A stretch of DNA of 53,480 nt from an uncultured Erysipelotrichaceae bacterium. Its GTDB lineage: Bacteria; Bacillota_I; Bacilli_A; RFN20; CAG-826. The stretch is taken from the NCBI GenBank assembly GCA_900317295.1, contig ONGB01000004.1, positions 15,303-68,782 of the forward strand, written 5' to 3'. The position numbers and the translations under genes were made by a program. Shown in pieces: positions 17,509 to 25,140 of this stretch (its first letter is position 1; each line of letters opens with the position of its first letter). Below the pieces are notes generated by a model that was not told where the DNA came from, made no database searches, and saw only the letters and a program-made list of their open reading frames with translations.

Positions 17509-17585
17509 TGGCGCGCCCTGAGGGACTCGAACCCGCAACCTACAGCTTCGAAGGCTGTTGCTCTATCCAGTTGCGCTAAGGGCGC
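17509..17585 (-). tRNA. tRNA-Arg (anticodon UCG)
   Basis: The minus strand folds as a cloverleaf: acceptor GCGCCCT/AGGGCGC, anticodon stem ACAGC/GCTGT with loop CTTCGAA (anticodon TCG), and a T-loop GGTTCGAGTCC. The CCA end is encoded (17509-17511). The T-arm and variable loop are of normal length. It is the only tRNA seen in the window. Confidence 0.95.
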
Positions 17586-17633
17586 GCGCTTCGATATTAT
17601 ACGCATTGAGTATCATCCTTAGGGGCAACGAAT

Positions 17634-18047
17634 ATGGAAAAACTATTGCAAATCGCCTATGAATCCGCGAACCGGAACGAAGTCGAGGAAGTGAAGAAGG
17701 TCCTCTTGAAAGAGGGTTTCGCTTTCGTCGAGGCGAATCAGGAAGTCGATCCCTCCCATGTGGTCTTGGTCTTCTTGACGCCGAAAAGCACCGTCGATTC
17801 CCTGATGAAGGAAATCCCGTGGCTCGCGAATCAATATGAAGAATCTTCCTATCGTTACCTTCGGGCGATGCCCTTCATCCCCTACCATCCCAAAGACGAG
17901 GATATCGATGAGCTTTTCAACGCGGGGCTAGGGGAGGTTTATGAAACCGTCTTCTCTGGGGAATTCAAACCTTATGGATGGGATCTAGACGATCCTAATA
18001 CGATCAAAGAATTCCTCCGCGTCCTAGAAGAAGGATACGAAGAATAA
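17634..18047 (+). CDS. Small unknown protein
   Basis: I cannot assign this 137-aa protein to a family. It looks like a small alpha/beta domain: an N-terminal amphipathic helix, then VLLKEGFAFVEANQEVDPSHVVLVFLTPKS. That helix-strand pattern loosely recalls TIR-like folds. Conserved-looking aromatic/proline residues (PFIPYHPKDED, KPYGWDLDDPN) and an acidic tail follow. It has no membrane segment. It stands alone between the tRNA and a converging antitoxin gene. The TIR similarity is only an impression. Confidence 0.6.
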   Translation: MEKLLQIAYESANRNEVEEVKKVLLKEGFAFVEANQEVDPSHVVLVFLTPKSTVDSLMKEIPWLANQYEESSYRYLRAMPFIPYHPKDEDIDELFNAGLGEVYETVFSGEFKPYGWDLDDPNTIKEFLRVLEEGYEE

Positions 18048-18066
18048 AAAAGAGGGCATTGCCCTC
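18046..18066 (-). terminator. Terminator of the Phd-type gene
   Basis: GAGGGC-ATT-GCCCTC (18052-18066) is followed on the minus strand by six T. It overlaps the antitoxin stop codon and may also stop the converging gene. Confidence 0.8.
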
Positions 18067-18286
18067 ATCGATTCATGTCCCTTTCGTGGAGTGCTTTTTC
18101 ATAATCCACGGGGGGCAGGCATCCACGAAGGGAAAGAAAGCGATCAAAGGAATCTTCCCGTTTGTTTGGGTTGGTAAGCATCGTCAGGATTTTCCCGTTC
18201 CTTGTGACGAGGATGTCTTCGGAAAGGGAAAGTTTCAGATATTTGCTTAAGTTCTTTCGGAATTCGGTCGCCGTGATGATCCGCAT
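18065..18286 (-). CDS. Orphan Phd/YefM-type antitoxin
   Basis: The 73-aa protein starts MRIITATEFRKNLSKYLKLS and continues EDILVTRNGKILTML, the Phd/YefM DNA-binding fold. The C-terminal tail (PPVDYEKALHERD) has the look of a toxin-wrapping segment, as in VapB-like antitoxins. No PIN, Doc or YoeB toxin adjoins it: downstream is a terminator and a converging unknown gene. It is therefore an orphan, perhaps left after toxin loss or acting as a plain regulator. Confidence 0.8.
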   Translation of the reverse strand: MRIITATEFRKNLSKYLKLSLSEDILVTRNGKILTMLTNPNKREDSFDRFLSLRGCLPPVDYEKALHERDMNR

Positions 18287-18361
18287 AGTAATTGCCTTAA
18301 TACGCCCATCATAGTGCGCCCCCGCGTTTTTTCAATGCCAGGAAGGCATTTAGGCATAGAA

Positions 18362-18395
18362 AAAGGCGGGAATTCGTATACACGTCCCGCCTATT
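18362..18395 (-). terminator. Terminator of the oxidoreductase-hypA operon
   Basis: AGGCGGGA (18364-18371) pairs with TCCCGCCT (18385-18392) and is followed by TTTTTC on the minus strand, two bases past the hypA stop. Confidence 0.85.
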
Positions 18396-18397
18396 TT

Positions 18398-18742
18398 TTA
18401 TTTTCCGTGGATTTCGGAGATCTCGAACTCGTAACCGGTGATGAAGTCGTAATCCTCGCTTCCGCATCCCGGGCATTTGCCGTGGTTATCGGAGATGATG
18501 AACTCCTTCTCGCAATCGTGGCATCTCCCCGTCGCTTTGACGAAGTCGATCTTCAGTTCGCAATTCTTCAAGGCCGGCTCATCCTCGATGGCGGCGGGCC
18601 AGCATTCATGGAAGAAACGCGGAACGATCGCGGTCGCTTCCCCGACGGAGAGGGTGACCGAGGAGATCTCGCTCAGCCCATTCTCCGCGATGAAGTCTTT
18701 CAGCGTGTCGACGAGTTGGACGGCATAGCCGAGCTCATGCAT
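18398..18742 (-). CDS. hypA: HypA nickel metallochaperone
   Basis: HypA delivers nickel to [NiFe]-hydrogenase precursors and, in some bacteria, to urease. The 114-aa protein has the Ni-binding N-terminus MHELG (His2) and the structural zinc site CHDCEK...CPGCGS. It follows the 910-aa oxidoreductase by three bases and ends at a strong terminator. No hydrogenase subunit or other hyp gene is in the window, so the client is either elsewhere or the protein serves another metal enzyme. The family call is firm, the role here less so. Confidence 0.92.
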   Translation of the reverse strand: MHELGYAVQLVDTLKDFIAENGLSEISSVTLSVGEATAIVPRFFHECWPAAIEDEPALKNCELKIDFVKATGRCHDCEKEFIISDNHGKCPGCGSEDYDFITGYEFEISEIHGK

Positions 18743-18745
18743 GGC

Positions 18746-21478
18746 TTAGTTGTCCTTCTTGAACGCCCCGGCGGCGATCTTGATGCCGCGGGCCACCGCA
18801 TGGCCGGCCGCATGGGTCAGCATGCTGGAGAAGTCCTTGGCGTAGATCGCGGTCTTTTTGACCAAGTGGGCGGCGTCGAATTCGCATTTGATGACGCATT
18901 GTCCGCAGCCGACGCAGAGGTTGGGGTCCACCACCGCTTTGCCGCAGCTTAGGCAGCGGGCGCATTCCTTCTTGATCTGCTCTTCGGTCAGCAATCCGCG
19001 CGGATCATCAAAGCTATGGACATCGACCGGTCCGACCGCCGGGATCTGGCGCGGGGCCTTGTCGAAGCCTTCTAGCTCGACATTATCGAGATCGAACTGA
19101 TGGAAGTCGCGATCGTTGCGCCCGGCATCGAGCAATTGGCCCGGTTGGACGTAGCGATGGAGGGAGATGGCGGCTTGTTTGCCACTGGCGATGGCGTTGA
19201 TGCAGAATAGCGGGCCGAGGACGACGTCGCCGCCGGCGAAGATATCCGGCTCGTTGGTCTGGAAGGTCTTCGGATCGGCGAGGATCGTGCCGCGCTTGGT
19301 GAGCGCGACCGCGGTGTCTTTGAGCAAATCGCCATAATGGAAGGATTGGCCGATCGCCTTAAGGACGGCGGTGACCTTGACGGTCTCTAGCGTGTTCTCG
19401 TCGTATTCGGGGTGGAAGCGGCCGTCTTTGTCTTTGACGGAGACGCACTTCTTGAAGACGACTTCGCTGACGTTCTTCTCGCCGCGGATTTCCTTCGGGC
19501 CCCAGCCGTTATGGAGGATGATGCCCTCTTCTTCGGCTTCGGCGATCTCGTCGGCGGCCGCCGGCATCTCCTCGCGGGATTCGAGGCAGTAGAGATGGAC
19601 TTTGTCCGCGCCTTGGCGTAGGCAGGTCCTAGCGACGTCCATCGCGACGTTGCCGCCGCCGATGACGGCGACTTCGCCGCTGAGTTTGACGCCTTTGCCG
19701 AGGTTGACGTCGCGGAGGAAATCGATGCCGCCGTAGACGTTGCCGAGGTCTTCGCCCGTGATCCCGAGGTTACGGGAATCCTGGGCGCCGATTGCGATAT
19801 AGAAGGCATTGAAGCCTTGCTTACGGAGTTCAGGGATCGTGACGTCCTTGCCGACTTCGACGCCGGTTTTGAACTTCACGCCCATGTCTTTGATGACCTG
19901 GATCTCGGCTTCGACGACCTCTTTGCCGAGGCGGAAATTGGGGATGCCGAGGGTCATCATGCCGCCGAGTTTCTCTTCTTTCTCGAAGACGGTGATGTCA
20001 TAGCCATCTTGGGCGAGGTAATAAGCACAGCTTAAGCCCGCGGGGCCGGCGCCGATGATCGCGATCTTCTTATCGCTATAGTCATGGCGTTTCCAGGGGA
20101 GGAAGCGTCCTTCGGGTTTGAGCTCTTGCTCGGCGATGAATTTCTTGACGTCGTCGATGGCGACCGCTTGGTCGATCGAGGCGCGGGTGCAGTGCAATTC
20201 GCAGGGATGGTTGCAAACGCGTCCGCAGACGGCGGGGAAGGGGTTCTCGTGCTTGATGAGAGCGAGGGCTTCTTTATAGCGGCCTTCGCCGGCCATGCGG
20301 AGATACCCTTGGATGCCGATGTGGGCGGGGCACCAGGTCTTGCAGGGCGCGGTGCCGGTCTCGGGGACGACGTCCTTGCGGTGGAAGCGGTAATCCGGGT
20401 CATAGGCCGAGGCCTTGACGGTGTGGTTGGCGTTGCCTTTGGTGAAGGCGATCTTCGTCTTCTGCTTCTCTTCGAGCTTCACGCCCAAGCGGATGGCGTT
20501 GACCGGGCAATACTCGACGCATTTGCCGCAGGCGACGCAGTTCTCCGCCTTGACTTCGCAGCGGTAGTTACTCGCGACTGCGTCGTTGATATGGAATTCC
20601 TCGATCGGGCGGAGGCCGAAGCAGGCGCAGCCGCAGCAATCGCAGATCGCGGTGGTGTTGCCTTCGTTGATGCCTTCGATGTTCGGGATGCAGTGCATGA
20701 GGCCTTCTTTTTCGCAGTCATGCATGATCTGGTAAAGCTCTTCTTTGCTGATCTCGCGGTCCTTGCCGGTGCGGACGAAGAATTTCGCGGCTTTGCCTAG
20801 CTTGATGCAGCGTTCGGGGGCCATGTGGCCGCAGCCTTCGCCCATCTCGGTGCGGCAGGTGCGGCAGGAGCAGGCGCCGACGGAATAGTAGTCGTATTTG
20901 TCGATGTAATAGGAAAGGGTGTCCCTCTCATCGGGCTTCTCTCCCTTGGGGAGGGCTTCCTCGATGGGGATGACGCGCATTAGGCCATAGCCATTGGGGA
21001 TTAAGGTCGCCATCGACTGGAGGCGGTCATGGGTATATTGGTTGAAAGCGCGGCGGATCTCGGGATGCTTCTCGGCGTTAGGCGAGACGACCATGATCTC
21101 GAGGAGACCGGGGGCGAAGATCGGGAGATAGAATTCGCGCTCGATCCCCTGCTCATCCTTATAGTCGGTGCGGATGACGCCGAGATAACCGAGGTGATCG
21201 GTCACTTCGTTGACCTTCTCAATCGGCCAGCCAAGTTTTTTCGCCAGGTAATCGTTGGTGCGGATCTTGCGCAGGCCCATGGCCAAAAGCAAATCGCATT
21301 CCTCATCGGAGACGGAGCCGGCGAGGGCGTAATATTCGGGGGCGTTGGCATCGATTTTGTTCATGATGCCGGAGGGACCGCCGACCATCTTGGCGACTTT
21401 GACGATTTTCGCGCGCAGAGGCTTATCGCCGTCAGCGACGGGTTTGCCTTCCCAAAGGATCACTTGATCAAGTTCCAT
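18746..21478 (-). CDS. Multidomain Fe-S / FAD NAD(P)-dependent oxidoreductase (GltD-like)
   Basis: This 910-aa protein has three parts. Residues ~1-330 hold a winged-helix-like segment and cysteine clusters (CSCRTCRTEMGEGCGH, CDCCGCACFG), then a ferredoxin-type site (CVACGKCVEYCP). Residues ~380-790 are a GltD/NfnB-like module: a cysteine-rich GXXCP lead (CKTWCPAHI, VCGRVCNHPCE), FAD motif IAIIGAGPAGLSCAYYLA, NAD(P) motif VAVIGGGNVAMDVART and the late PDIFAGGDVV. The tail carries a further cluster pair (CARCLSCGKAVVDPNLCVGCGQCVIKC). Such proteins move electrons between NAD(P)H and ferredoxin-like partners. It is co-transcribed with hypA, so a link to hydrogenase or ferredoxin metabolism is possible. 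The exact reaction is unknown. Confidence 0.85.
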   Translation of the reverse strand: MELDQVILWEGKPVADGDKPLRAKIVKVAKMVGGPSGIMNKIDANAPEYYALAGSVSDEECDLLLAMGLRKIRTNDYLAKKLGWPIEKVNEVTDHLGYLGVIRTDYKDEQGIEREFYLPIFAPGLLEIMVVSPNAEKHPEIRRAFNQYTHDRLQSMATLIPNGYGLMRVIPIEEALPKGEKPDERDTLSYYIDKYDYYSVGACSCRTCRTEMGEGCGHMAPERCIKLGKAAKFFVRTGKDREISKEELYQIMHDCEKEGLMHCIPNIEGINEGNTTAICDCCGCACFGLRPIEEFHINDAVASNYRCEVKAENCVACGKCVEYCPVNAIRLGVKLEEKQKTKIAFTKGNANHTVKASAYDPDYRFHRKDVVPETGTAPCKTWCPAHIGIQGYLRMAGEGRYKEALALIKHENPFPAVCGRVCNHPCELHCTRASIDQAVAIDDVKKFIAEQELKPEGRFLPWKRHDYSDKKIAIIGAGPAGLSCAYYLAQDGYDITVFEKEEKLGGMMTLGIPNFRLGKEVVEAEIQVIKDMGVKFKTGVEVGKDVTIPELRKQGFNAFYIAIGAQDSRNLGITGEDLGNVYGGIDFLRDVNLGKGVKLSGEVAVIGGGNVAMDVARTCLRQGADKVHLYCLESREEMPAAADEIAEAEEEGIILHNGWGPKEIRGEKNVSEVVFKKCVSVKDKDGRFHPEYDENTLETVKVTAVLKAIGQSFHYGDLLKDTAVALTKRGTILADPKTFQTNEPDIFAGGDVVLGPLFCINAIASGKQAAISLHRYVQPGQLLDAGRNDRDFHQFDLDNVELEGFDKAPRQIPAVGPVDVHSFDDPRGLLTEEQIKKECARCLSCGKAVVDPNLCVGCGQCVIKCEFDAAHLVKKTAIYAKDFSSMLTHAAGHAVARGIKIAAGAFKKDN

Positions 21479-21493
21479 ATCGAATGATTCTCC

Positions 21494-21769
21494 TTATTTC
21501 TTCATGCGGAGGACCAACTTGGTCCCGCTGGTCTCCAAGGTGAAATGCAGATCCTTCTTGCCGATCATGAACATGGCATTGGAGCGGTAAAGCTTGCCGT
21601 CTTTCCATTCGATCTGCACTTGGACGGCGTTTTCTCCCTTGGCGATTTCGAAGGTCTTTTCGCCTTCGTTGGCTTTCATCTCACCTAGCGTGCGAGCGTT
21701 GGTGATGACAAGGACGTCCACCGGGTCGCCTAAAGTCCCGGGGATCCGCGTTAAGGTAAGCTTTCTCAT
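21494..21769 (-). CDS. Small unknown beta-rich protein
   Basis: This 91-aa protein begins MRKLTLTRIPGTLGDPVDVLV and alternates short strands and turns. It has no cysteines, signal peptide or membrane segment. It ends 16 bases before the large oxidoreductase start and is probably the first gene of the oxidoreductase-hypA operon. I do not recognise a family; a small binding or assembly protein is only a guess from position. Confidence 0.6.
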   Translation of the reverse strand: MRKLTLTRIPGTLGDPVDVLVITNARTLGEMKANEGEKTFEIAKGENAVQVQIEWKDGKLYRSNAMFMIGKKDLHFTLETSGTKLVLRMKK

Positions 21770-21864
21770 GGTCCTATTATGCGCCTTGCGCCCGCCCGAA
21801 AGGAAGGGGGCAATTGCCCTAAGGGCAAAGAAAAGGCCCCGATCATCTAGCCCCTTCGAAATGG

Positions 21865-21895
21865 AAAGCGCGCCCGGAAATCATGGGCGCGCTTT
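21865..21895. terminator. Strong hairpin, probable terminator
   Basis: AAAGCGCGCCC (21865-21875) and GGGCGCGCTTT (21885-21895) form an 11-bp stem with a nine-base loop, 17 bases after the stop of the 137-aa membrane protein gene. The T-run in the minus direction is only three bases. Confidence 0.65.
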
Positions 21896-21912
21896 GATGC
21901 ACTTAGCAAACG

Positions 21913-22326
21913 TTATTCGGGTTTATCTTCCGGCTTGGGGAGGCAGAATAGGCCGAGGATCCCGCCGACCGTGTTGACGATGACGCCAGAAAGGAAGCCG
22001 AAGACGATGTTGATGATGCAATTCGTCTTGGTTGGATCTTTCTTCGCTTTGAGGGCGAGGATGCCGTTGATGAGGGCAAAGACGGCGCAGATGAACATCA
22101 TGACCGCAAACATAATGAACATCCCCTGGATGACGGTAGCCACTTCTTCCGGCGTGCCCGCGATGTCGGAGGTGATGGTCCCGTTATTGAGGCCATCGAT
22201 GATCATTTGTTTGGCATCGGGTCCGGCGAAGATGGCGAAGATGATGCCCCCGATGATCTCGAAGGCCATCCAGACGAAGGAGAGAATGCCGCCGACGAGG
22301 AAGAGGATGTTTGATGCTTTTTTCAT
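21913..22326 (-). CDS. Small four-helix membrane protein (DUF4064-like)
   Basis: This 137-aa protein has four hydrophobic helices. The N-terminal pattern (MKKASNILFLVGGILSFVW) and a Gly-rich last helix recall DUF4064-type membrane proteins of Bacillota. A hydrophilic loop (DGLNNGTITSDIAGTPEEV) separates helices 1 and 2. It is bounded by hairpins on both sides, so it is likely a single-gene transcript. The function is unknown. Confidence 0.65.
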   Translation of the reverse strand: MKKASNILFLVGGILSFVWMAFEIIGGIIFAIFAGPDAKQMIIDGLNNGTITSDIAGTPEEVATVIQGMFIMFAVMMFICAVFALINGILALKAKKDPTKTNCIINIVFGFLSGVIVNTVGGILGLFCLPKPEDKPE

Positions 22327-22389
22327 AAATAAAAGCCTCCCTTATGATGACGATATTATAAGCGAATGGGCCTTCGGGCAAGACGGCAT

Positions 22390-22415
22390 ATATAAAAAAC
22401 CGGGGTGCCCCGGTT
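22390..22415 (-). terminator. Terminator of tetR
   Basis: AACCGGGG (22398-22405) and CCCCGGTT (22408-22415) form a tight stem overlapping the tetR stop, followed by five T on the minus strand. Confidence 0.85.
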
Positions 22416-22992
22416 ATTCGACCAAGATGCCTTCCAGGGCGAAGTCGGCGAGCCTAGAAATGGCTTGGGTATAGGTGAGACCGCTTTCGGAGAGCAATCC
22501 CTTGTCGTAGAGGGCTTCCATGTCCGCGCGGAGGAAGGCGATGACCAATTTGGGGTGGACGTCTTTCTTGACGACCCCCGCCTCAAGGCCTTCTACAAGC
22601 AATTTCCCAAGGTATTCCCAGGAATCCTCATAGGCGGAGAGGATCCTAGCGAAGATGTTCGGGGACTCCTCGGAGAGCTCATGGAGGCGCGAAAGATCGA
22701 TTTTGCTCTCCCACGAGGTCTCGATGGTCAAAATGGCGCGCAGTTTCTCGGCGATGGAAAGGCGCTCATCCTTATAGATCTCCTCCTGCCGGGCGCGGAT
22801 TTGATTGACCGCGTCTTCGAGGATATAGACATAGATATCGTCTTTGGAATTGAAATTCCGATAGATGGTCTTCTTGGAGATGTGGATGCGGGCGCAGACG
22901 TCATCGAGGGTGAGCTTCGGGCCATGGAGGTTGAATTCCTCGATGAAGCTATCAACGATGATCCCCCGCATGTCTTTCCGATAGATGGACAT
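22414..22992 (-). CDS. TetR/AcrR family regulator
   Basis: The 192-aa protein has the TetR helix-turn-helix at about residues 25-50 (LTLDDVCARIHISKKTIYRNF followed by SKDDIYVYI). The variable ligand-binding C-terminal domain follows. It lies 66 bases downstream of the Gx-transporter gene on the same strand and ends at a strong terminator, so it may be the last gene of the apbE-NusG-II-Gx operon and regulate it. The effector is unknown. Confidence 0.88.
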   Translation of the reverse strand: MSIYRKDMRGIIVDSFIEEFNLHGPKLTLDDVCARIHISKKTIYRNFNSKDDIYVYILEDAVNQIRARQEEIYKDERLSIAEKLRAILTIETSWESKIDLSRLHELSEESPNIFARILSAYEDSWEYLGKLLVEGLEAGVVKKDVHPKLVIAFLRADMEALYDKGLLSESGLTYTQAISRLADFALEGILVE

Positions 22993-23058
22993 CTGACGTC
23001 CTCCTTACTATGCGGTGCAATTATAGAAAATCGCTAGGCCTTTTCAAGGCGGTATTTT

Positions 23059-23694
23059 TTACTTTTCAGTTTCCCCCACTTTGTGGGAGGCATCTATGTT
23101 TTGGCTTTTCTTGGCGAACCAAGGTATCCGGGATAATAGCCGCACCAAAGCCGCGGAGAGGAAGCCGGTGCCTAAGGCTAGCAATGCCATCCAGGGGAGA
23201 TAGAGGAAGATCGCGGGGTTCCCGATATAGAGGTAGCCGACCCATAGCTGCGCGACGCAGTGGCATACCGCGCCTAGGATCGAGGCGAAATAGACGGTGA
23301 GTTTCCGTTTGGAAAGGAAGAGGACGAGCCACATCACGAGGAAGGAGGCCGATGCCCCGGCGAGGCTCATGAACCCGCCCATCGAGAGGAAGGTGCCGCG
23401 CAGCAGGCTCACCAACAACACGCGGATGATATCGACGACGAGGGCTTCCTTGAAGCCGACATAGGCCATTAATAGAAGGATGATGACGTTAGGCAGCCCC
23501 AATTTCATCCCCGGGAGGAAGAGATCGGGGAGGAAGGATTCATAGATCCCAAGGGCGATCGCCATCGCCCCATACATGCCCAACGTGGCGATTTTCCTAA
23601 TCGAGGGGGAGCCTTCTTCTTTTTTGGTCGAGAAATAAAGCAAAAAGATCGAAAGGAAGACCAAAGGCATGCTTATCATCGCGCGGAGATTCAT
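23059..23694 (-). CDS. Gx transporter / heptaprenyl diphosphate synthase component I-like membrane protein
   Basis: This 211-aa protein has about six hydrophobic helices. The phrase LGIYESFLPDLFLPGMKLGLPN followed by GFKEALVVDIIRVLL and LRGTFLSMGGF is characteristic of the Gx transporter family (also named Hpre_diP_synt_I), relatives of ECF substrate-binding proteins. In Bacillota it is typically encoded beside a NusG-domain-II protein and flavin-linked redox genes, as here. The substrate is not established; a prenyl or quinone/flavin-related compound is possible. Its start overlaps the preceding gene stop (ATGA). Confidence 0.82.
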   Translation of the reverse strand: MNLRAMISMPLVFLSIFLLYFSTKKEEGSPSIRKIATLGMYGAMAIALGIYESFLPDLFLPGMKLGLPNVIILLLMAYVGFKEALVVDIIRVLLVSLLRGTFLSMGGFMSLAGASASFLVMWLVLFLSKRKLTVYFASILGAVCHCVAQLWVGYLYIGNPAIFLYLPWMALLALGTGFLSAALVRLLSRIPWFAKKSQNIDASHKVGETEK

Positions 23695-24095
23695 CCGACC
23701 ACCACGCTTTCTGAGGAGATTCCCGTTAAGACGATCGACACCCCGTTATAGGCGCAGATGATCGGCTGGGCGGTGGAGGAGACATAGGCTTGATGGACGC
23801 AATATTGCGAGGGGCAGCCCGACTCTTTGACCCTGATCGCGTTTTTCTTCACGGTCAAAACCATCGGGGTCTTCTCCCCTTCGATCGGGATATCGCGTTC
23901 GGCGGTCTCTTGGGATAAATCCAAAACCAAAAGGGTTTCGTTCCCGCGGTAGACGCTGGCCATCAAGGCGGAAACCTTCCTGGGGGCATTGATGAAAATC
24001 AAAGAAAGGATGACGCCGAGGAGTATGACCGACGATAGGATGATCTCGGGTAGATGCTGGCGGATTCCCCTACTCTTCGAAGCCTGGGCCGACAT
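23691..24095 (-). CDS. NusG domain II-containing membrane-anchored protein
   Basis: This 134-aa protein has one N-terminal transmembrane helix (about 15-35) and an extracytoplasmic beta domain. The conserved core VKESGCPSQYCVHQAYVSSTAQPIICAYNGV has a Cys pair as in other NusG-II proteins (quoted as separate motifs: SGCPSQYCVHQ and PIICAYN). These small proteins recur next to ApbE, Gx transporters and Rnf/FMN-binding proteins, so a role in extracytoplasmic electron transfer or flavin handling is likely but unproven. It overlaps the apbE 3' end by 26 bases. Confidence 0.85.
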   Translation of the reverse strand: MSAQASKSRGIRQHLPEIILSSVILLGVILSLIFINAPRKVSALMASVYRGNETLLVLDLSQETAERDIPIEGEKTPMVLTVKKNAIRVKESGCPSQYCVHQAYVSSTAQPIICAYNGVSIVLTGISSESVVVG

Positions 24096-25038
24096 AGGTC
24101 GCCTCCCCGTTTTGGACCAATACCATCCCGAATCCCTTTTCCGTCACGACGGCGCGGATATCTTCTTCTTCCATCGACATGAGCGCGGTCGAATAGACGT
24201 CTAACTCCGTCGGATTATCCCCGGCGAGGATGATCATGTCATAACGCGCCTCGGCGTTTCCAGTGAGGGGATTGACGATATGAGAATAGGTGTTGTTATC
24301 GATGATGGCGCTTTGCTCATGGATCGCCGAAGCCGAAAGGGCGGAGAACGAGGTGCGGAAGCTTTCCCCTTCTAGATGCTCGGGGAAGATTTGGTAATGC
24401 TTGGAGGAGGCGGTGAGGCCGAGAAGAAGGGCGCTATTACCGCCATTGATGAGGTAATGGGTCAGCTTTTCTTCCTTAAGGTATTCTTGGATGATGGACT
24501 GGCAATACCCTTTGCCGAAAGCCCCTAAATCGAGTTTGCCTTCCCCTACCCGAGTGATGGTCAAATTCGCCTCATCGAATACAAGGGAGGTCATAAGCGC
24601 CTCATCGCGGAGGCGGAGGACTTCGCTTTCCTCGGGGAGGGTTTTGCTTTCGATCGCTGCTTTCCATAGGGCGGATAGTTCCCCTAAGAAGGGGGAGAAA
24701 TAGCCGCTTGTCTCTTCTTGATAGGCCACGGCGAGGCGCAGCGCTTCAAAGAGGGTATCCCTGACCTTCACGGGCTCATGGGTGGCGTTAATCTGGGAGA
24801 TGTCGTTATTGGGATGGCCCCCATCGACATCCAGGAGGGCATGGACATCCGCGATGATCTTTTCGATGGCGTAGAGATCGGATTTATGGCCTTCGTTTAG
24901 GCGAAGCGTCCATACCGTATGGAAGGCATAGGGGGAGCTTTCGTATAAGGGAAGGGAAGAGGCGCAAGAAAATAGCAGGCCTGAGAAGGCGAGGATTCCC
25001 CAAATGCGGGGCGATGAATGCTCTTTATTTCTACGCAT
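24070..25038 (-). CDS. apbE: FAD:protein FMN transferase lipoprotein
   Basis: ApbE attaches FMN covalently to Thr in D/S-G-A-T-type motifs of proteins such as RnfG and RnfD outside the membrane. The frame opens at 25086, but ATG 25038 gives a proper lipoprotein signal (MRRNKEH, hydrophobic core, LLFSC with Cys25), so 322 aa is preferred. Family landmarks: LDLGAFGKGYCQS, LINGGNSALLLG, YSHIVNPLTG and the metal-site region VYSTALMSM. The Rnf operon that supplies its substrates lies upstream on the same strand, separated by the HipA-like cassette. The call is firm. Confidence 0.92.
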   Translation of the reverse strand: MRRNKEHSSPRIWGILAFSGLLFSCASSLPLYESSPYAFHTVWTLRLNEGHKSDLYAIEKIIADVHALLDVDGGHPNNDISQINATHEPVKVRDTLFEALRLAVAYQEETSGYFSPFLGELSALWKAAIESKTLPEESEVLRLRDEALMTSLVFDEANLTITRVGEGKLDLGAFGKGYCQSIIQEYLKEEKLTHYLINGGNSALLLGLTASSKHYQIFPEHLEGESFRTSFSALSASAIHEQSAIIDNNTYSHIVNPLTGNAEARYDMIILAGDNPTELDVYSTALMSMEEEDIRAVVTEKGFGMVLVQNGEATYVGPGFEE

Positions 25039-25093
25039 GATTGTTTGGTTGGTTGATGGGTTCAAAATACCATCGGCGTTATTCAATTAGAAG

Positions 25094-25140
25094 AGAATGT
25101 TGTCAATTTTGGAATCAGACTCCGTTTTTGCCAACATTCT
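25094..25140. repeat. Inverted repeat between apbE and the kinase cassette
   Basis: AGAATGTTG (25094-25102) and CAACATTCT (25132-25140) flank a 29-base loop. It abuts the 3' copy of the 32-bp direct repeat. It could be a cassette terminator without a T-run or a recombination accessory site. Confidence 0.45.
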
